DNA from: Okibacterium sp. HSC-33S16 | Lineage (GTDB): Bacteria > Actinomycetota > Actinomycetes > Actinomycetales > Microbacteriaceae | Assembly (NCBI RefSeq): GCF_024171565.1 | Contig: NZ_JALJZZ010000005.1 | Coordinates: forward strand, 124,001 to 188,000 | Direction of reading: 5' to 3' | Length of the DNA stretch: 64,000 nt | Shown here: positions 18,474 through 26,455 of the stretch, piece after piece | How positions within the stretch are numbered: position 1 is the stretch's first letter | How the letters are laid out: every line of letters starts with the position of its first letter | Translations under genes and position numbers: made by a program | Notes under the pieces: generated by a model | Seen by the model: the letters and a program-made list of their open reading frames with translations, nothing else | Databases searched by the model: none | What the model was told of the DNA's origin: nothing

Positions 18474-19355
18474 ATGGCAGACACACGCGCAGAGATTCGG
18501 GAGTTCTTGAGCTCTCGACGGGCCCGCATCGCCCCCGAAGACGCTGGCCTACCGGCCTACGGGGGTAATCGCCGCGTCCCGGGCCTTCGCCGTGAAGAAG
18601 TCGCCATGCTTACCGGAGTGTCCGTCGACTACTACGTTCGTTTGGAACGCGGCAACCTCGCTGGCGCTTCGGAAAGTGTGTTGGATTCTTTGGCGAGAAC
18701 GCTTCGTTTGGACGACGCCGAACGCGAGTACCTCTTTGACCTTGCGCGCGCCTCTGCCCCGACCCTTCACAAGAAGAAGCGCACCACGACAACGGTTCGA
18801 CCTCCGGTGCAGCAGGTACTCGATGCCCTCGACACACCGGCGTGGGTGCGCAACAGTCGCCACGACATCTTGGCCGCCAACGCCATGGGCCGGGCTCTCT
18901 ATGCCCCGGTATTCGATGACCCCCGTCGACCGGTCAACACCACGAGGTTCACGTACCTCAACCCGGCGGCACGGGAATTCTGGCGCGACTACGACCAGAT
19001 CGCGAACGATGCGGCGGCCATGCTTCGTTTGGAAGCCGGCCGGAACCCGCACGATCCGGACCTCATCACGCTGATCGGCGAATTGTCGACTCAGAGTGAG
19101 CTGTTCCGAGAGCGCTGGGCGTCGCGCGATGTCATGCATCATCGCAGCGGGTTGAAACGACTGCATCACCCCATCGTCGGCAACCTCGACTTGAACTTCG
19201 AGTCCATGGAGCTTCCGAGCGAGCCGGGGCTCGTCATGAATGTGTACACAGCACCGGCCGGATCACCGACGGCCGATGCGTTGAAAGTCCTGGCGTCATG
19301 GGTTGCCTCACAAAAGATCAGCTCGGTCGCGGAGCCTCAGCCGCGACCGAGCTGA
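18474..19355 (+). CDS. XRE family regulator with MmyB-like ligand domain
   Basis: 293-residue transcription factor. Residues about 18-80 form a Cro/C1-type helix-turn-helix (VPGLRREEVAMLTGVSVDYY, then VRLERGN), and residues about 110-285 match the MmyB-like ligand-binding domain that binds a fatty acid-like ligand in structural homologues. Such regulators usually sit beside and control one oxidoreductase gene. Here the likely targets are its own promoter and the aldo/keto reductase operon at 21311. Its last codons form one arm of a perfect terminator hairpin with the convergent cupin gene. Confidence 0.9.
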   Translation: MADTRAEIREFLSSRRARIAPEDAGLPAYGGNRRVPGLRREEVAMLTGVSVDYYVRLERGNLAGASESVLDSLARTLRLDDAEREYLFDLARASAPTLHKKKRTTTTVRPPVQQVLDALDTPAWVRNSRHDILAANAMGRALYAPVFDDPRRPVNTTRFTYLNPAAREFWRDYDQIANDAAAMLRLEAGRNPHDPDLITLIGELSTQSELFRERWASRDVMHHRSGLKRLHHPIVGNLDLNFESMELPSEPGLVMNVYTAPAGSPTADALKVLASWVASQKISSVAEPQPRPS

Positions 19356-19357
19356 TC
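19316..19357. terminator. Perfect bidirectional hairpin at the end of the XRE gene
   Basis: Left arm GATCAGCTCGGTCGCGG (19316-19332), 8-base loop, and right arm fully complementary (19341-19357). The stem has 17 perfect pairs. It includes the last coding codons and stop (19353-19355) of the XRE gene and sits 11 bases before the stop of the convergent cupin gene. There is no long T tract, as is common in high-G+C actinobacteria. Confidence 0.8.
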
Positions 19358-19368
19358 GATTCACCGTT

Positions 19369-19773
19369 CTATGCGGACGGATATTGGCCTGGGCTGAGCT
19401 TCTCGCCCCAGGTGGTTTCAGGTTCGTCACTGGCGGGTGCTTCCCACATCGCCAGGTGGCAGAGGAAGTTGTCGGCTGTCGCGCCGTGCCAGTGCCATTC
19501 TCCTGCTGGTGTATATACGGTGTCACCGGGCTGCAGGATCAGGAGTTCCTCACCCCGCGATTGCACATAGCCCACCCCTTCAGTGACGTGCAGGGTCTGG
19601 CCGACCGCATGTTTGTGCCACGCGGTGTGAGCGCCAGGAGTGAACCTCACCAGATTGAGCCGAGAGCGGGACGGTTCTTCACCGCGGTAGTACACGTTGA
19701 AGTACACGTCACCCGTGAACCACTCATCGGGACCTTTAACTGTCGGCGTTTTGGGCTGTTTCTGCGTGCTCAT
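19369..19773 (-). CDS. Cupin domain protein
   Basis: 134-residue single-domain cupin. The first metal-binding motif is visible as VRFTPGAHTAWHKHAVGQTLHVTEGVGYVQ (G-x5-HxH-x3,4-E-x6-G type), and the second as PGDTVYTPAGEWHWHGAT. This small form resembles cupins of the (R)-mandelonitrile lyase/AhpD-neighbour type often found next to carboxymuconolactone-decarboxylase-like genes, as here (3-base gap). The reaction is unknown; a metal-dependent role in the same oxidoreductase group is likely. Confidence 0.85.
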   Translation of the reverse strand: MSTQKQPKTPTVKGPDEWFTGDVYFNVYYRGEEPSRSRLNLVRFTPGAHTAWHKHAVGQTLHVTEGVGYVQSRGEELLILQPGDTVYTPAGEWHWHGATADNFLCHLAMWEAPASDEPETTWGEKLSPGQYPSA

Positions 19774-19776
19774 CCG

Positions 19777-20097
19777 TTACTCCTCATCAAAGACGCCGCG
19801 GGCGATCTGGATCGCGGACATCGCTTTCGGCCAGCCCGCATAGAACGCGAGGTGGATGATCGTTTCGATAATCTCGTCCTTGCTGAGGCCGTTTGAGCGA
19901 GCCAGGCGAAGATGGCTACCCAACTGCTCGAACGCGCCCGAGGTGATCAGGCTGGAAATGGTGACGAGGCTGCGATCGCGCTTGGGGAGGGTGTCACGGT
20001 CCCACACGTCTCCGAAGAGAACCTCATCGGTGAGTTCAGCCAGCTTCGGGGCGATATCGCCCACCAGCCGTTGGGCTGCGGATTGTTGCTCTGTCAT
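19777..20097 (-). CDS. Carboxymuconolactone decarboxylase / AhpD-like protein
   Basis: 106-residue protein of the CMD family. Typical segments are RDRSLVTISSLITSG, LGSHLRLARSNGLSKDEIIETIIHLAFYAGWPKAMSAI. The CxxC pair of AhpD alkylhydroperoxidases is absent, so it is closer to the decarboxylase-like subgroup of unknown function. The ATG at 20097 gives the normal family length; the frame continues upstream to 20217 but that part lies between the genes and inside the end of the alcohol dehydrogenase. It pairs with the cupin gene three bases downstream. Confidence 0.85.
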   Translation of the reverse strand: MTEQQSAAQRLVGDIAPKLAELTDEVLFGDVWDRDTLPKRDRSLVTISSLITSGAFEQLGSHLRLARSNGLSKDEIIETIIHLAFYAGWPKAMSAIQIARGVFDEE

Positions 20098-20128
20098 TGC
20101 GTCGTGCTCCTTTTTCTCATGGGAATAC

Positions 20129-21169
20129 TCAGAAAGCGATCTGGACCTTGAGCGCCTCTCGGGCATCCATCGCTGCATAGGCCTCGGGCACCTGATCGAT
20201 GGTGACGGTACGGTCAAAAACTCTGCCCGGGTTGATCTCGCCGTTCAGTACCTGCTGGATCGCCGACTCGAGATAGGCGCGAACGGGTGCTGGGCCTCCG
20301 GTGAGAGTCGCGTTCTTGCCAAACAACGATCCGAACCCGATGGGCGCTTCCTCATACTGCGGAACGCCGACGCGAGAAATGATCCCGCCCGGTCGCACGA
20401 TGCCGAACGACTGCTCGTACGCGGGCATCAGTCCGACCGCTTCGAGCACGACGTGGGAGCCTTCGCCCTCGGTGAGTTCCATGACCTTTGCGATCCCCTC
20501 CGCACCGCGCTCGGCCACCACATCCGTCGCTCCGAATTCACGGCCGAGGTCGGTGCGCGACCGGTGGCGACCCATGAGGATGATCTGTTCGGCACCGAGT
20601 TGTTTGGCCGCAAGCACGGCAGAGAGCCCAACGGCACCGTCACCGATCACCGTCACCGTCTTGCCTGGTTCGACACGCCCCATGTGGGCAGCGTGGTAGC
20701 CGGTGAGGTAGACGTCCGACAGACTGAGAAGCGAAGGCAACAATTCGCTGGACTCATCGATGCCAGGAACCACAACGAGGCTTCCATCCGCCTGAGGAAT
20801 CCGCGCCAGTTCGGCCTGCAATCCACCGTTTTCTGGTGTGCCGTACCAACCACCGTGTGTGCATGCTGTCTGGAACCCGTCGCGACAGAACGAGCAGGTG
20901 TTGTCCGAAAACGCGAACGGCGCGACGACAAAATCGCCCTTTCTCAGCGTCGACACGGCCGACCCGATCTCTTCGACGACGCCGATGAGCTCGTGCCCCA
21001 TCGGGTTGCCACTCTCGGAGTGGGGCATCGAATGGTACGGGTGCAGGTCGCTGCCACAGACGCATGCGCGCACGACGCGCACAATGGCATCGGTTGTTTC
21101 CTTCAGAACCGGATCGGGAACGGTCTCGACGCGGACGTCACCTGCGCCGTACATAAATGTGGCTTTCAT
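20129..21169 (-). CDS. Zinc-dependent alcohol dehydrogenase family protein
   Basis: 346-residue medium-chain dehydrogenase. Catalytic zinc ligands are in CVCGSDLHPYHSM and the GHELIGVVEEIG motif; the structural zinc cysteines are in NTCSFCRDGFQTACTHGG; the nucleotide fold is VIGDGAVGLSAVLAAKQLGAEQIILMGRH, in which the basic residues suggest NADP. The ATG at 21169 starts the conserved MKATFMYGAGDVRVE terminus; an open frame to 21574 is antisense to the aldo/keto reductase. It is the first gene of the minus-strand set with the AhpD-like and cupin genes. The substrate alcohol is unknown. Confidence 0.9.
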   Translation of the reverse strand: MKATFMYGAGDVRVETVPDPVLKETTDAIVRVVRACVCGSDLHPYHSMPHSESGNPMGHELIGVVEEIGSAVSTLRKGDFVVAPFAFSDNTCSFCRDGFQTACTHGGWYGTPENGGLQAELARIPQADGSLVVVPGIDESSELLPSLLSLSDVYLTGYHAAHMGRVEPGKTVTVIGDGAVGLSAVLAAKQLGAEQIILMGRHRSRTDLGREFGATDVVAERGAEGIAKVMELTEGEGSHVVLEAVGLMPAYEQSFGIVRPGGIISRVGVPQYEEAPIGFGSLFGKNATLTGGPAPVRAYLESAIQQVLNGEINPGRVFDRTVTIDQVPEAYAAMDAREALKVQIAF

Positions 21170-21257
21170 GGAATCCTTTGGGTGAGAGAGAACGGCCGAG
21201 GGATCGGCCTCAACCATCACACCCTTCTTATCCTCGGTGCGGGAGGAACGGTTGTGA

Positions 21258-21303
21258 CAGGTACCAGCAGTGCCTCCCGGCGCGAGCGGAGCGGGCGTAG
21301 CGT
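21258..21303 (+). promoter_or_regulatory. Promoter/operator block of the aldo/keto reductase operon
   Basis: CAGGTA-N4-CAGTGCCTCCC (21258-21278) and, 19 bases on, the -10 box TAGCGT (21298-21303), with ATG seven bases later. The dyad core AGGTAC-N5-GTGCCT is at 21259-21275. It aligns without gaps with the block before the XRE regulator gene. Confidence 0.6.
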
Positions 21304-21310
21304 GCCTGAC

Positions 21311-22195
21311 ATGAACATTCCCTCGATCACGTTGAACAACGGCGTCGATATGCCCGCTCTGGGCTTCGGCGTCTTCCAATCCGCTCCGGAAGAGACGACG
21401 GATGCCGTCAGCGAAGCACTGAAGGTCGGCTATCGGCACATCGATACCGCGGCTGCCTACGGCAACGAGCGCGAGGTCGGCGAAGCGATCCGGCAGTCCG
21501 GCATCCCCCGCGACGAGATCTTCGTCGAAACCAAGGTGTGGATCAGCGACTATGGCTACGACGAAACGCTGCACGCATTCGAGAAGTCAGCGGGCAAGCT
21601 CGGGGTCGACCAGATCGACCTGTTCATCCTGCACCAGGCGTTGCCCTCCGAGTTCAGCAAAACGCTCGATGCCTATCGCGCACTCGAGACGCTGTACACC
21701 GACGGCAAGGTGCGCGCCATTGGCGTCAGCAACTTCATGCCGGAGCATCTCACCGAACTGCTGTCGGTCGCGACGATCGTGCCAGCGGTGAACCAGATCG
21801 AGATGCACCCGTATTTCCAGCAGAAAGAGCTGGTCGCTCTCGATGCGCAACACGGCATCGTCACCCAGGCCTGGTCACCCATCGGTGGCATCACGTTCTA
21901 CCGGGAGGGCGAAGGCGGCAGCACCCTGGATGACCCCACTATCACCGCGATCGCCGAGGCGCACGGCAAGTCTCCGGCGCAGGTCATGTTGCGCTGGCAC
22001 ATTCAGGAAGGCCGCAGCGCCATCCCGAAGTCAGTGAAGCCGCACCGTATTGCGGAGAACTTCGACGTTGCCAGTTTCGAGCTGAGCGACGCCGAGCTCG
22101 GGAGCATCGACGCACTCGACACCGGCGTTCGACGCGGACCGGAGCCCGAGGTCATCACCCTGGAGACCTTCGGGCGCGCTATCCCCGAAGCCTGA
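21311..22195 (+). CDS. Aldo/keto reductase, AKR5-like
   Basis: 294-residue NADPH-dependent carbonyl reductase with the (alpha/beta)8 barrel signatures. The catalytic tetrad is visible: Asp and Tyr in GYRHIDTAAAYGNE, Lys in ETKVWI, and His in LFILHQALP. The C-terminal block MLRWHIQEGRSAIPKSVKPHRIAENF binds NADPH. It is close to 2,5-diketo-D-gluconate reductase-like enzymes. The ATG at 21311 fits both the family and the promoter block; the long frame from 19856 is antisense to other genes. It is the first gene of a plus-strand group with a second aldo/keto reductase 43 bases on. Confidence 0.92.
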   Translation: MNIPSITLNNGVDMPALGFGVFQSAPEETTDAVSEALKVGYRHIDTAAAYGNEREVGEAIRQSGIPRDEIFVETKVWISDYGYDETLHAFEKSAGKLGVDQIDLFILHQALPSEFSKTLDAYRALETLYTDGKVRAIGVSNFMPEHLTELLSVATIVPAVNQIEMHPYFQQKELVALDAQHGIVTQAWSPIGGITFYREGEGGSTLDDPTITAIAEAHGKSPAQVMLRWHIQEGRSAIPKSVKPHRIAENFDVASFELSDAELGSIDALDTGVRRGPEPEVITLETFGRAIPEA

Positions 22196-22238
22196 TCTCA
22201 CATTGCTCACCCGATCACAACCGAACGGAAAACTCACG

Positions 22239-23255
22239 ATGGAATACCGACCCCTCGGACGCACCGGCGTCTCGGTCAGCTCCCTCTGCCTTGGCACCAT
22301 GATGTTCGGGCCGTGGGGCAATGAGGACAGGCAGGACTCGATTCGCATCATCCACGCTGCGCTCGACGCCGGCATCACCTTCGTTGACACCGCCGACGTC
22401 TACTCCGGCGGTGAGTCAGAGCGGATTGTGGGCGAAGCGTTGAAGGGTCGACGTGACGACGTGGTGCTCGCAACCAAGTTCTTCATGCCGATGAGCGACA
22501 ACCCCAACCACAGAGGCGGCAGCCGAAAGTGGATCATGCGAGCGGTCGAAGATTCCCTCCAGCGGCTCCAAACCGACTACATCGACCTCTACCAGGTGCA
22601 CCGCCCCTCGGCGGATACCGATGTGGAGGAGACCCTGGGAGCGCTCAGCGATCTCGTCGCGCAGGGCAAGGTTCGTTCGATCGGCTCGTCGTCGTATTCG
22701 GCCAGCCAGATCGTCGAAGCACAGTGGGCAGCGCGGGAGCGCCACCTCCAGCGGTTCGTCACGGAGCAGCCACCGTACTCGCTCCTCGTTCGTGGGATCG
22801 AGGAGGATGTGTTGCCGACCGCACGGCGGCACGGCATGGGTATCCTCACCTACAGCCCACTCGCCGGCGGCTGGCTGTCAGGACGCTGGCGCAAGGACGC
22901 CGCCGGATCCCCCACCTCGTCGGCACGACCACCGGCGCGATTCGACATGTCGAGTCCCGCAAACCAACGCAAACTCGATGCCGTTGAAGAACTCGCGCTC
23001 CTCGCCGAGGATGCAGGAATTTCATTGATCGAGCTTGCTCTGGCCTTCGTGATTCGCCACCCGGCGGTCACATCGGCAATCATCGGGCCGCGGACGATGG
23101 AACAGCTGGAGTCACAACTGTCCGCAGCAGACACAGTGCTGTCCGACGAGCTGCTCGACCGCATCGACGAGATCGTCGCGCCAGGAACAACAATCAACCC
23201 GGACGACAACAGCTACGGCGCCACCGAACTCGCTCCACGCGCACGACGACGCTGA
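22239..23255 (+). CDS. Aldo/keto reductase, YghZ/potassium-channel-beta-like group
   Basis: 338-residue aldo/keto reductase of a different subfamily from its neighbour. N-terminal MEYRPLGRTGVSVSSLCLGTMMFG; the tetrad is visible in FVDTADVYSGGESE, the Lys in VLATKF and the His in YQVHRPS; the C terminus has HPAVTSAIIGPRTMEQL for NADPH. I start it at ATG 22239; a TTG at 22203 would add twelve unconserved residues. Substrates of this group are small aldehydes and ketones. The pair of reductases beside a zinc alcohol dehydrogenase suggests a general carbonyl/electrophile response. Confidence 0.9.
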   Translation: MEYRPLGRTGVSVSSLCLGTMMFGPWGNEDRQDSIRIIHAALDAGITFVDTADVYSGGESERIVGEALKGRRDDVVLATKFFMPMSDNPNHRGGSRKWIMRAVEDSLQRLQTDYIDLYQVHRPSADTDVEETLGALSDLVAQGKVRSIGSSSYSASQIVEAQWAARERHLQRFVTEQPPYSLLVRGIEEDVLPTARRHGMGILTYSPLAGGWLSGRWRKDAAGSPTSSARPPARFDMSSPANQRKLDAVEELALLAEDAGISLIELALAFVIRHPAVTSAIIGPRTMEQLESQLSAADTVLSDELLDRIDEIVAPGTTINPDDNSYGATELAPRARRR

Positions 23256-23353
23256 ATTCTCCGATGCTGGAGGCCTAGACGGATGCCACGTGGCGCGACA
23301 CTATGGAAGCCTTCAGGTGTCGAACAACGTCGGTCACCGGAAGCGGAGCGATC

Positions 23354-23782
23354 ATGTTTTTGAGAGGCCTGGCCACGGTCAGCTTTTACGCTGACGACAT
23401 CGATGCGGCACGCGAGTGGTATACCGAGCTGCTCGGCATCGCACCGTACTTCGTGAGACCGGAGACCGGGCCGGCGGCATACATCGAGTTTCGGTTGGGC
23501 GACTTCGAACACGAGCTCGGCATCATCGACCGCCGGTACTCACCGAACCCGAGGACAGATCCGGGTGGAGCCGTGGTCTTCTGGCACGTCGACGATGTGG
23601 AGCAGGCGCTTGAGCGACTCCTCGCCCGCGGTGCGACCGAATACGAAGCGATCACGAAGCGTGAGGCCGGCTTTGTGACCGCATCCGTTGTTGACCCGTT
23701 CGGCAACATCCTCGGCGTTATGTACAACCCGCACTATCTGGACATCCTCGAGTTCCGCACCGGCGGAATGCTGGGCGAGTAA
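23354..23782 (+). CDS. VOC (glyoxalase/bleomycin resistance) family protein
   Basis: 142-residue vicinal-oxygen-chelate fold protein: MFLRGLATVSFYADDIDAAREWYTELLG at the N terminus and GNILGVMYNPHYLDILEF at the C terminus, two babb modules. Metal-binding His/Glu positions are only partly clear, so enzymatic class is not resolved (glyoxalase-like or binding protein). The ATG at 23354 is preferred to the in-frame start at 23303 because the family begins there. The TAA shares its last base with the ATG of the next gene (TAATG), so the two are translationally coupled. Confidence 0.85.
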   Translation: MFLRGLATVSFYADDIDAAREWYTELLGIAPYFVRPETGPAAYIEFRLGDFEHELGIIDRRYSPNPRTDPGGAVVFWHVDDVEQALERLLARGATEYEAITKREAGFVTASVVDPFGNILGVMYNPHYLDILEFRTGGMLGE

Positions 23783-24354
23783 TGGCGCTGGAGCAAGAAA
23801 CGCGGCGCTTCGATGGTCAAGCCGAGTTCCGAGCTTGGATCGAGGAGAACCAGCACTCATCTCCGGGCGTGTGGCTGGTGATGGCGAAGAAGGGATCAGG
23901 CCAGACAACGGTGACCTACGCCGAAGCTCTCGACGTCGCCCTCGCCTACGGCTGGATCGACGGGCAGGCTCGTCGGGTCGACGACGAGACCTACGTGCAG
24001 AAGTTCACACCCCGGCGGCCACAGAGCCCCTGGTCGATGCGCAATGTAAAGACCGCCGAGGCCATGATCGCGGACGGCCGGATGCAGGCGCGGGGTCTGG
24101 CAGAAGTGGAGCGTGCCCGGGCCGACGGCCGGTGGGAACGGGCATACGAGGGCTCAAAAAACGCGGAACCACACCCCGACTTCCTTGCGGCGCTGGAGAA
24201 GAACCCAGAGGCGGCGGCGTTCTACACGACGCTCAGCAGCCAGAACCGTTTCGCGATCTACTACCGGATTCAGGACGCCAAACGATCGGAAACCCGGGCG
24301 CGGCGAATCGAGGCGTTTGTGGAGAAACTCGGCCGGGGCGAGAAGTTCTATTGA
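23782..24354 (+). CDS. YdeI/OmpD-associated family protein
   Basis: 190-residue cytoplasmic protein of the YdeI/OmdA family. Recognisable parts are RAWIEENQHSSPGVWLVMAKKGSG, ALDVALAYGWIDGQ, FTPRRPQSPWSMRN and a C-terminal RIEAFVEKLGRGEKFY. The biochemical role of the family is unknown. It starts at the base shared with the stop of the VOC gene and its own stop overlaps the TTG of the next gene, so it is the middle of a tightly packed trio. Confidence 0.87.
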   Translation: MALEQETRRFDGQAEFRAWIEENQHSSPGVWLVMAKKGSGQTTVTYAEALDVALAYGWIDGQARRVDDETYVQKFTPRRPQSPWSMRNVKTAEAMIADGRMQARGLAEVERARADGRWERAYEGSKNAEPHPDFLAALEKNPEAAAFYTTLSSQNRFAIYYRIQDAKRSETRARRIEAFVEKLGRGEKFY

Positions 24355-25160
24355 GCAGTGCACCACGCGCCTCGGACCGTGTGAGCGACGTAGCCGACCG
24401 GCTACGCAGCGCCGGATCCGTCTTCGCCGAGGACGAAGCGCGGTTGCTGGTGGAGGCGACCTCCGATGCATTCCAACTTGAGCTGCTGATTCGACGACGC
24501 ATGGTGGGCGAACCGCTCGAGTACATCCTCGGTTGGGCAGAGTTCTGCGGACTCCGGATCCGGGTGGCTCCCGGAGTGTTCGTGCCCCGCCGACGCACCG
24601 AATTTCTTGTGCAACGTGCGGCCGAACTGCTGAGGCCGCACAGGCATCCGCTCGCCGTCGACGTCTGCTGCGGAACCGGTGCGATCGGGACCACACTGGC
24701 TGAGCGAACCCCAGCGTTGTCGCTGTTTGCGACGGACATTGACCCGCGGGCAGCGGAATGCGCTCGCGAGAACCTGCGCGGGCGCGGAACCGTTGTGATC
24801 GGCGACCTGTTTGACTCACTCCCTGCGGATCTTCGAGGACGAGTGGACCTGATCGTCGCGAACGCGCCGTATGTGCCGACCGCCGAGATCGCACTGATGC
24901 CTCGAGAAGCACGGCTGCACGAGACGCGAGCGACTCTTGACGGCGGCGACGACGGTCTTGACCTGCACCGACGGATCAGTGCCGCAGCTCCGGGGTGGCT
25001 CGCTACTGGCGGGTACCTGCTCATCGAGACCAGTGAGCGCCAGGCGGAGCGGACGGCGGACATCGTGGCGAACGCGGGGCTCAAGGCACGGATTGAGCGC
25101 GCGGATGACCTCGACGCGACGATTGTGAGTGGCACAGCGACTCAACCGAATCGGGGTTGA
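24351..25160 (+). CDS. HemK/PrmC-related N5-glutamine methyltransferase
   Basis: 269-residue SAM-dependent methyltransferase. An N-terminal helical domain (about 1-75) is followed by the Rossmann domain with VDVCCGTGAIGTTLA (motif I). The catalytic tetrapeptide, NPPY in PrmC, reads NAPY here (DLIVANAPYVPTAEI), which matches a known actinobacterial PrmC-related subfamily of unknown substrate. I place the start at the TTG at 24351, which overlaps the previous stop (TTGA); a GTG further in is possible. True PrmC, which modifies release factors, is expected elsewhere in the genome near prfA. Confidence 0.85.
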   Translation: MSSAPRASDRVSDVADRLRSAGSVFAEDEARLLVEATSDAFQLELLIRRRMVGEPLEYILGWAEFCGLRIRVAPGVFVPRRRTEFLVQRAAELLRPHRHPLAVDVCCGTGAIGTTLAERTPALSLFATDIDPRAAECARENLRGRGTVVIGDLFDSLPADLRGRVDLIVANAPYVPTAEIALMPREARLHETRATLDGGDDGLDLHRRISAAAPGWLATGGYLLIETSERQAERTADIVANAGLKARIERADDLDATIVSGTATQPNRG

Positions 25161-25228
25161 CGCGTGCAGTCGTTGGTCTGCCGGAAGCGGCTTACAGGAT
25201 CGGGCTGGTGACGAGCGGGTGGCCGCAG

Positions 25229-25693
25229 CTACCGCACGGGGATGCGCTCGTCGCGGTCATCCAGCACGAATGCCTCGCTCACGACCGCCAGGTACAGCCG
25301 GTGTCTTGCTGGATCCCTCAGTTTCGCCGGATCCCAGGCCTCGAGCCCTCGATCGAGCAATCGCTCGTTGTAGATCGCGAGCGCTTCGACGAATGTTGAC
25401 TCATCGGCGAGCGCTGCGACAGCAGACAGGTAGAGGGCGCTGCCGGCGCCGGGCGCCGCACTGGAGTTGAAGATCACCGCCGACACCTGGGGATTCTCTG
25501 CGATATGACGGGAATGCCGCGCACCCGGTTTCGATGCCCACACAAACAGGTCAAGCCCACGTGCCGCGAACCACACCGGCGAGGCCCACGGGTGCCCGCT
25601 CGCGTCGGCCGTGGCGAGGGTGAGGAATGAGTTCTCCGCGATGAGCGCCCGAGCGAGCCGCGCCGGGTCAGAGTGAGCATCATCGGCGGTCAT
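25229..25693 (-). CDS. Pyridoxamine 5'-phosphate oxidase family protein
   Basis: About 154-residue split-barrel flavin-binding protein: ARALIAENSFLTLATADASGHPWASPVWFAARGLDLFVWASKPGARHSRHIAENPQVSAVIF is the FMN/F420-binding half. Members include PNPOx-like and F420-dependent reductases; the specific cofactor and substrate cannot be called. An ATG at 25693 and a GTG at 25699 are both possible starts. It converges on the PrmC-related gene with a 68-base gap. Confidence 0.82.
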   Translation of the reverse strand: MTADDAHSDPARLARALIAENSFLTLATADASGHPWASPVWFAARGLDLFVWASKPGARHSRHIAENPQVSAVIFNSSAAPGAGSALYLSAVAALADESTFVEALAIYNERLLDRGLEAWDPAKLRDPARHRLYLAVVSEAFVLDDRDERIPVR

Positions 25694-25760
25694 GTTCACA
25701 CCGTATGAGTCGTGCCACCAAAGAACCAGCCCTGCACCGCGAGCACTCCCCGCGGTCGAG

Positions 25761-26414
25761 TCAGCCGCAGTCCGCGATCACGCACAGCGCGCGCTCGCCG
25801 AGCGGCGTCGCAACGAGCACCAGTACGGCGAGGTTTGCGACCACAGTGCCCGCGAAGGCGCTCATATACGACGACTTCCGAAGCTTATGCCGGAGCACCT
25901 GCTGCGCCACAAGTGCGCCGGGCCACCCGGCGATCAGACCAAGCCCCAGCAGTGTGCTCTCGGGGGTGCGCCAGCGACCGGCGACCGCTGCGGATTTATC
26001 CACACTGTAGACAATGAAGCACAGGATGCTCGTGGCCAGGTACCACACAGCAACCCACTGGGGCAGCGACCACCATTCGGTCTGGACGAGAAGCGCCGCG
26101 AAGAAGACAGCGGCGGACGCAAGGGCGGTAAGGACGCCCGCGGCCCTTGGCCGACTCGACGGTGCCCGCGGCGGGCGGGCAGCCGTGCTCGTCGTTCGAA
26201 CCAGTTCAACCCGAGTGGCTCGACGCTTGCCGTCCTCGGCGCGTTCGATGGAGTAGTTGAGGAGATCTCCCTGCTGCGGGCGAGCCGCCGTTCGAGGCAC
26301 AGCAGAGATGTGTAGGAACACGTCGGCACCACCATCGAGCGGCGTGATGAAACCAAATCCCCGGTCGTCCTCCCACCGGGTGAGTTGTCCGGTGAGTGTC
26401 GGGGTGGCTGCCAT
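25761..26414 (-). CDS. Cold-shock domain fused to DUF1294 membrane domain
   Basis: 217-residue fusion. Residues about 5-70 are a cold-shock domain with RNP motifs GFGFITPLDGG and VFLHISAVP; residues about 105-215 are a DUF1294 domain with three hydrophobic segments and the family block YSVDKSAAVAGRWRTPESTLLGLGLIAGWPGALVAQQVLRHK. This architecture is known in proteobacteria and actinobacteria; a nucleic-acid-binding domain tethered to the membrane is the inference. The ATG at 26414 has a -10 box seven bases upstream; the longer frame to 26450 is not supported. Confidence 0.87.
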   Translation of the reverse strand: MAATPTLTGQLTRWEDDRGFGFITPLDGGADVFLHISAVPRTAARPQQGDLLNYSIERAEDGKRRATRVELVRTTSTAARPPRAPSSRPRAAGVLTALASAAVFFAALLVQTEWWSLPQWVAVWYLATSILCFIVYSVDKSAAVAGRWRTPESTLLGLGLIAGWPGALVAQQVLRHKLRKSSYMSAFAGTVVANLAVLVLVATPLGERALCVIADCG

Positions 26415-26421
26415 TCTTCCG

Positions 26422-26427
26422 ATGCTA
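26422..26427 (-). promoter_or_regulatory. -10 box, leaderless, for the cold-shock/DUF1294 gene
   Basis: TAGCAT on the minus strand, seven bases before the ATG at 26414. Confidence 0.45.
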
Positions 26428-26455
26428 GTGGGACGACCGCGTGAGAGCATGACCC

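Noticed and set aside
19856-21310. Plus-strand open frame in front of the aldo/keto reductase, giving a 779-residue protein
   Set aside because: It is antisense to the AhpD-like and alcohol dehydrogenase genes; family similarity begins only at 21311 and the promoter block lies at 21258-21303.
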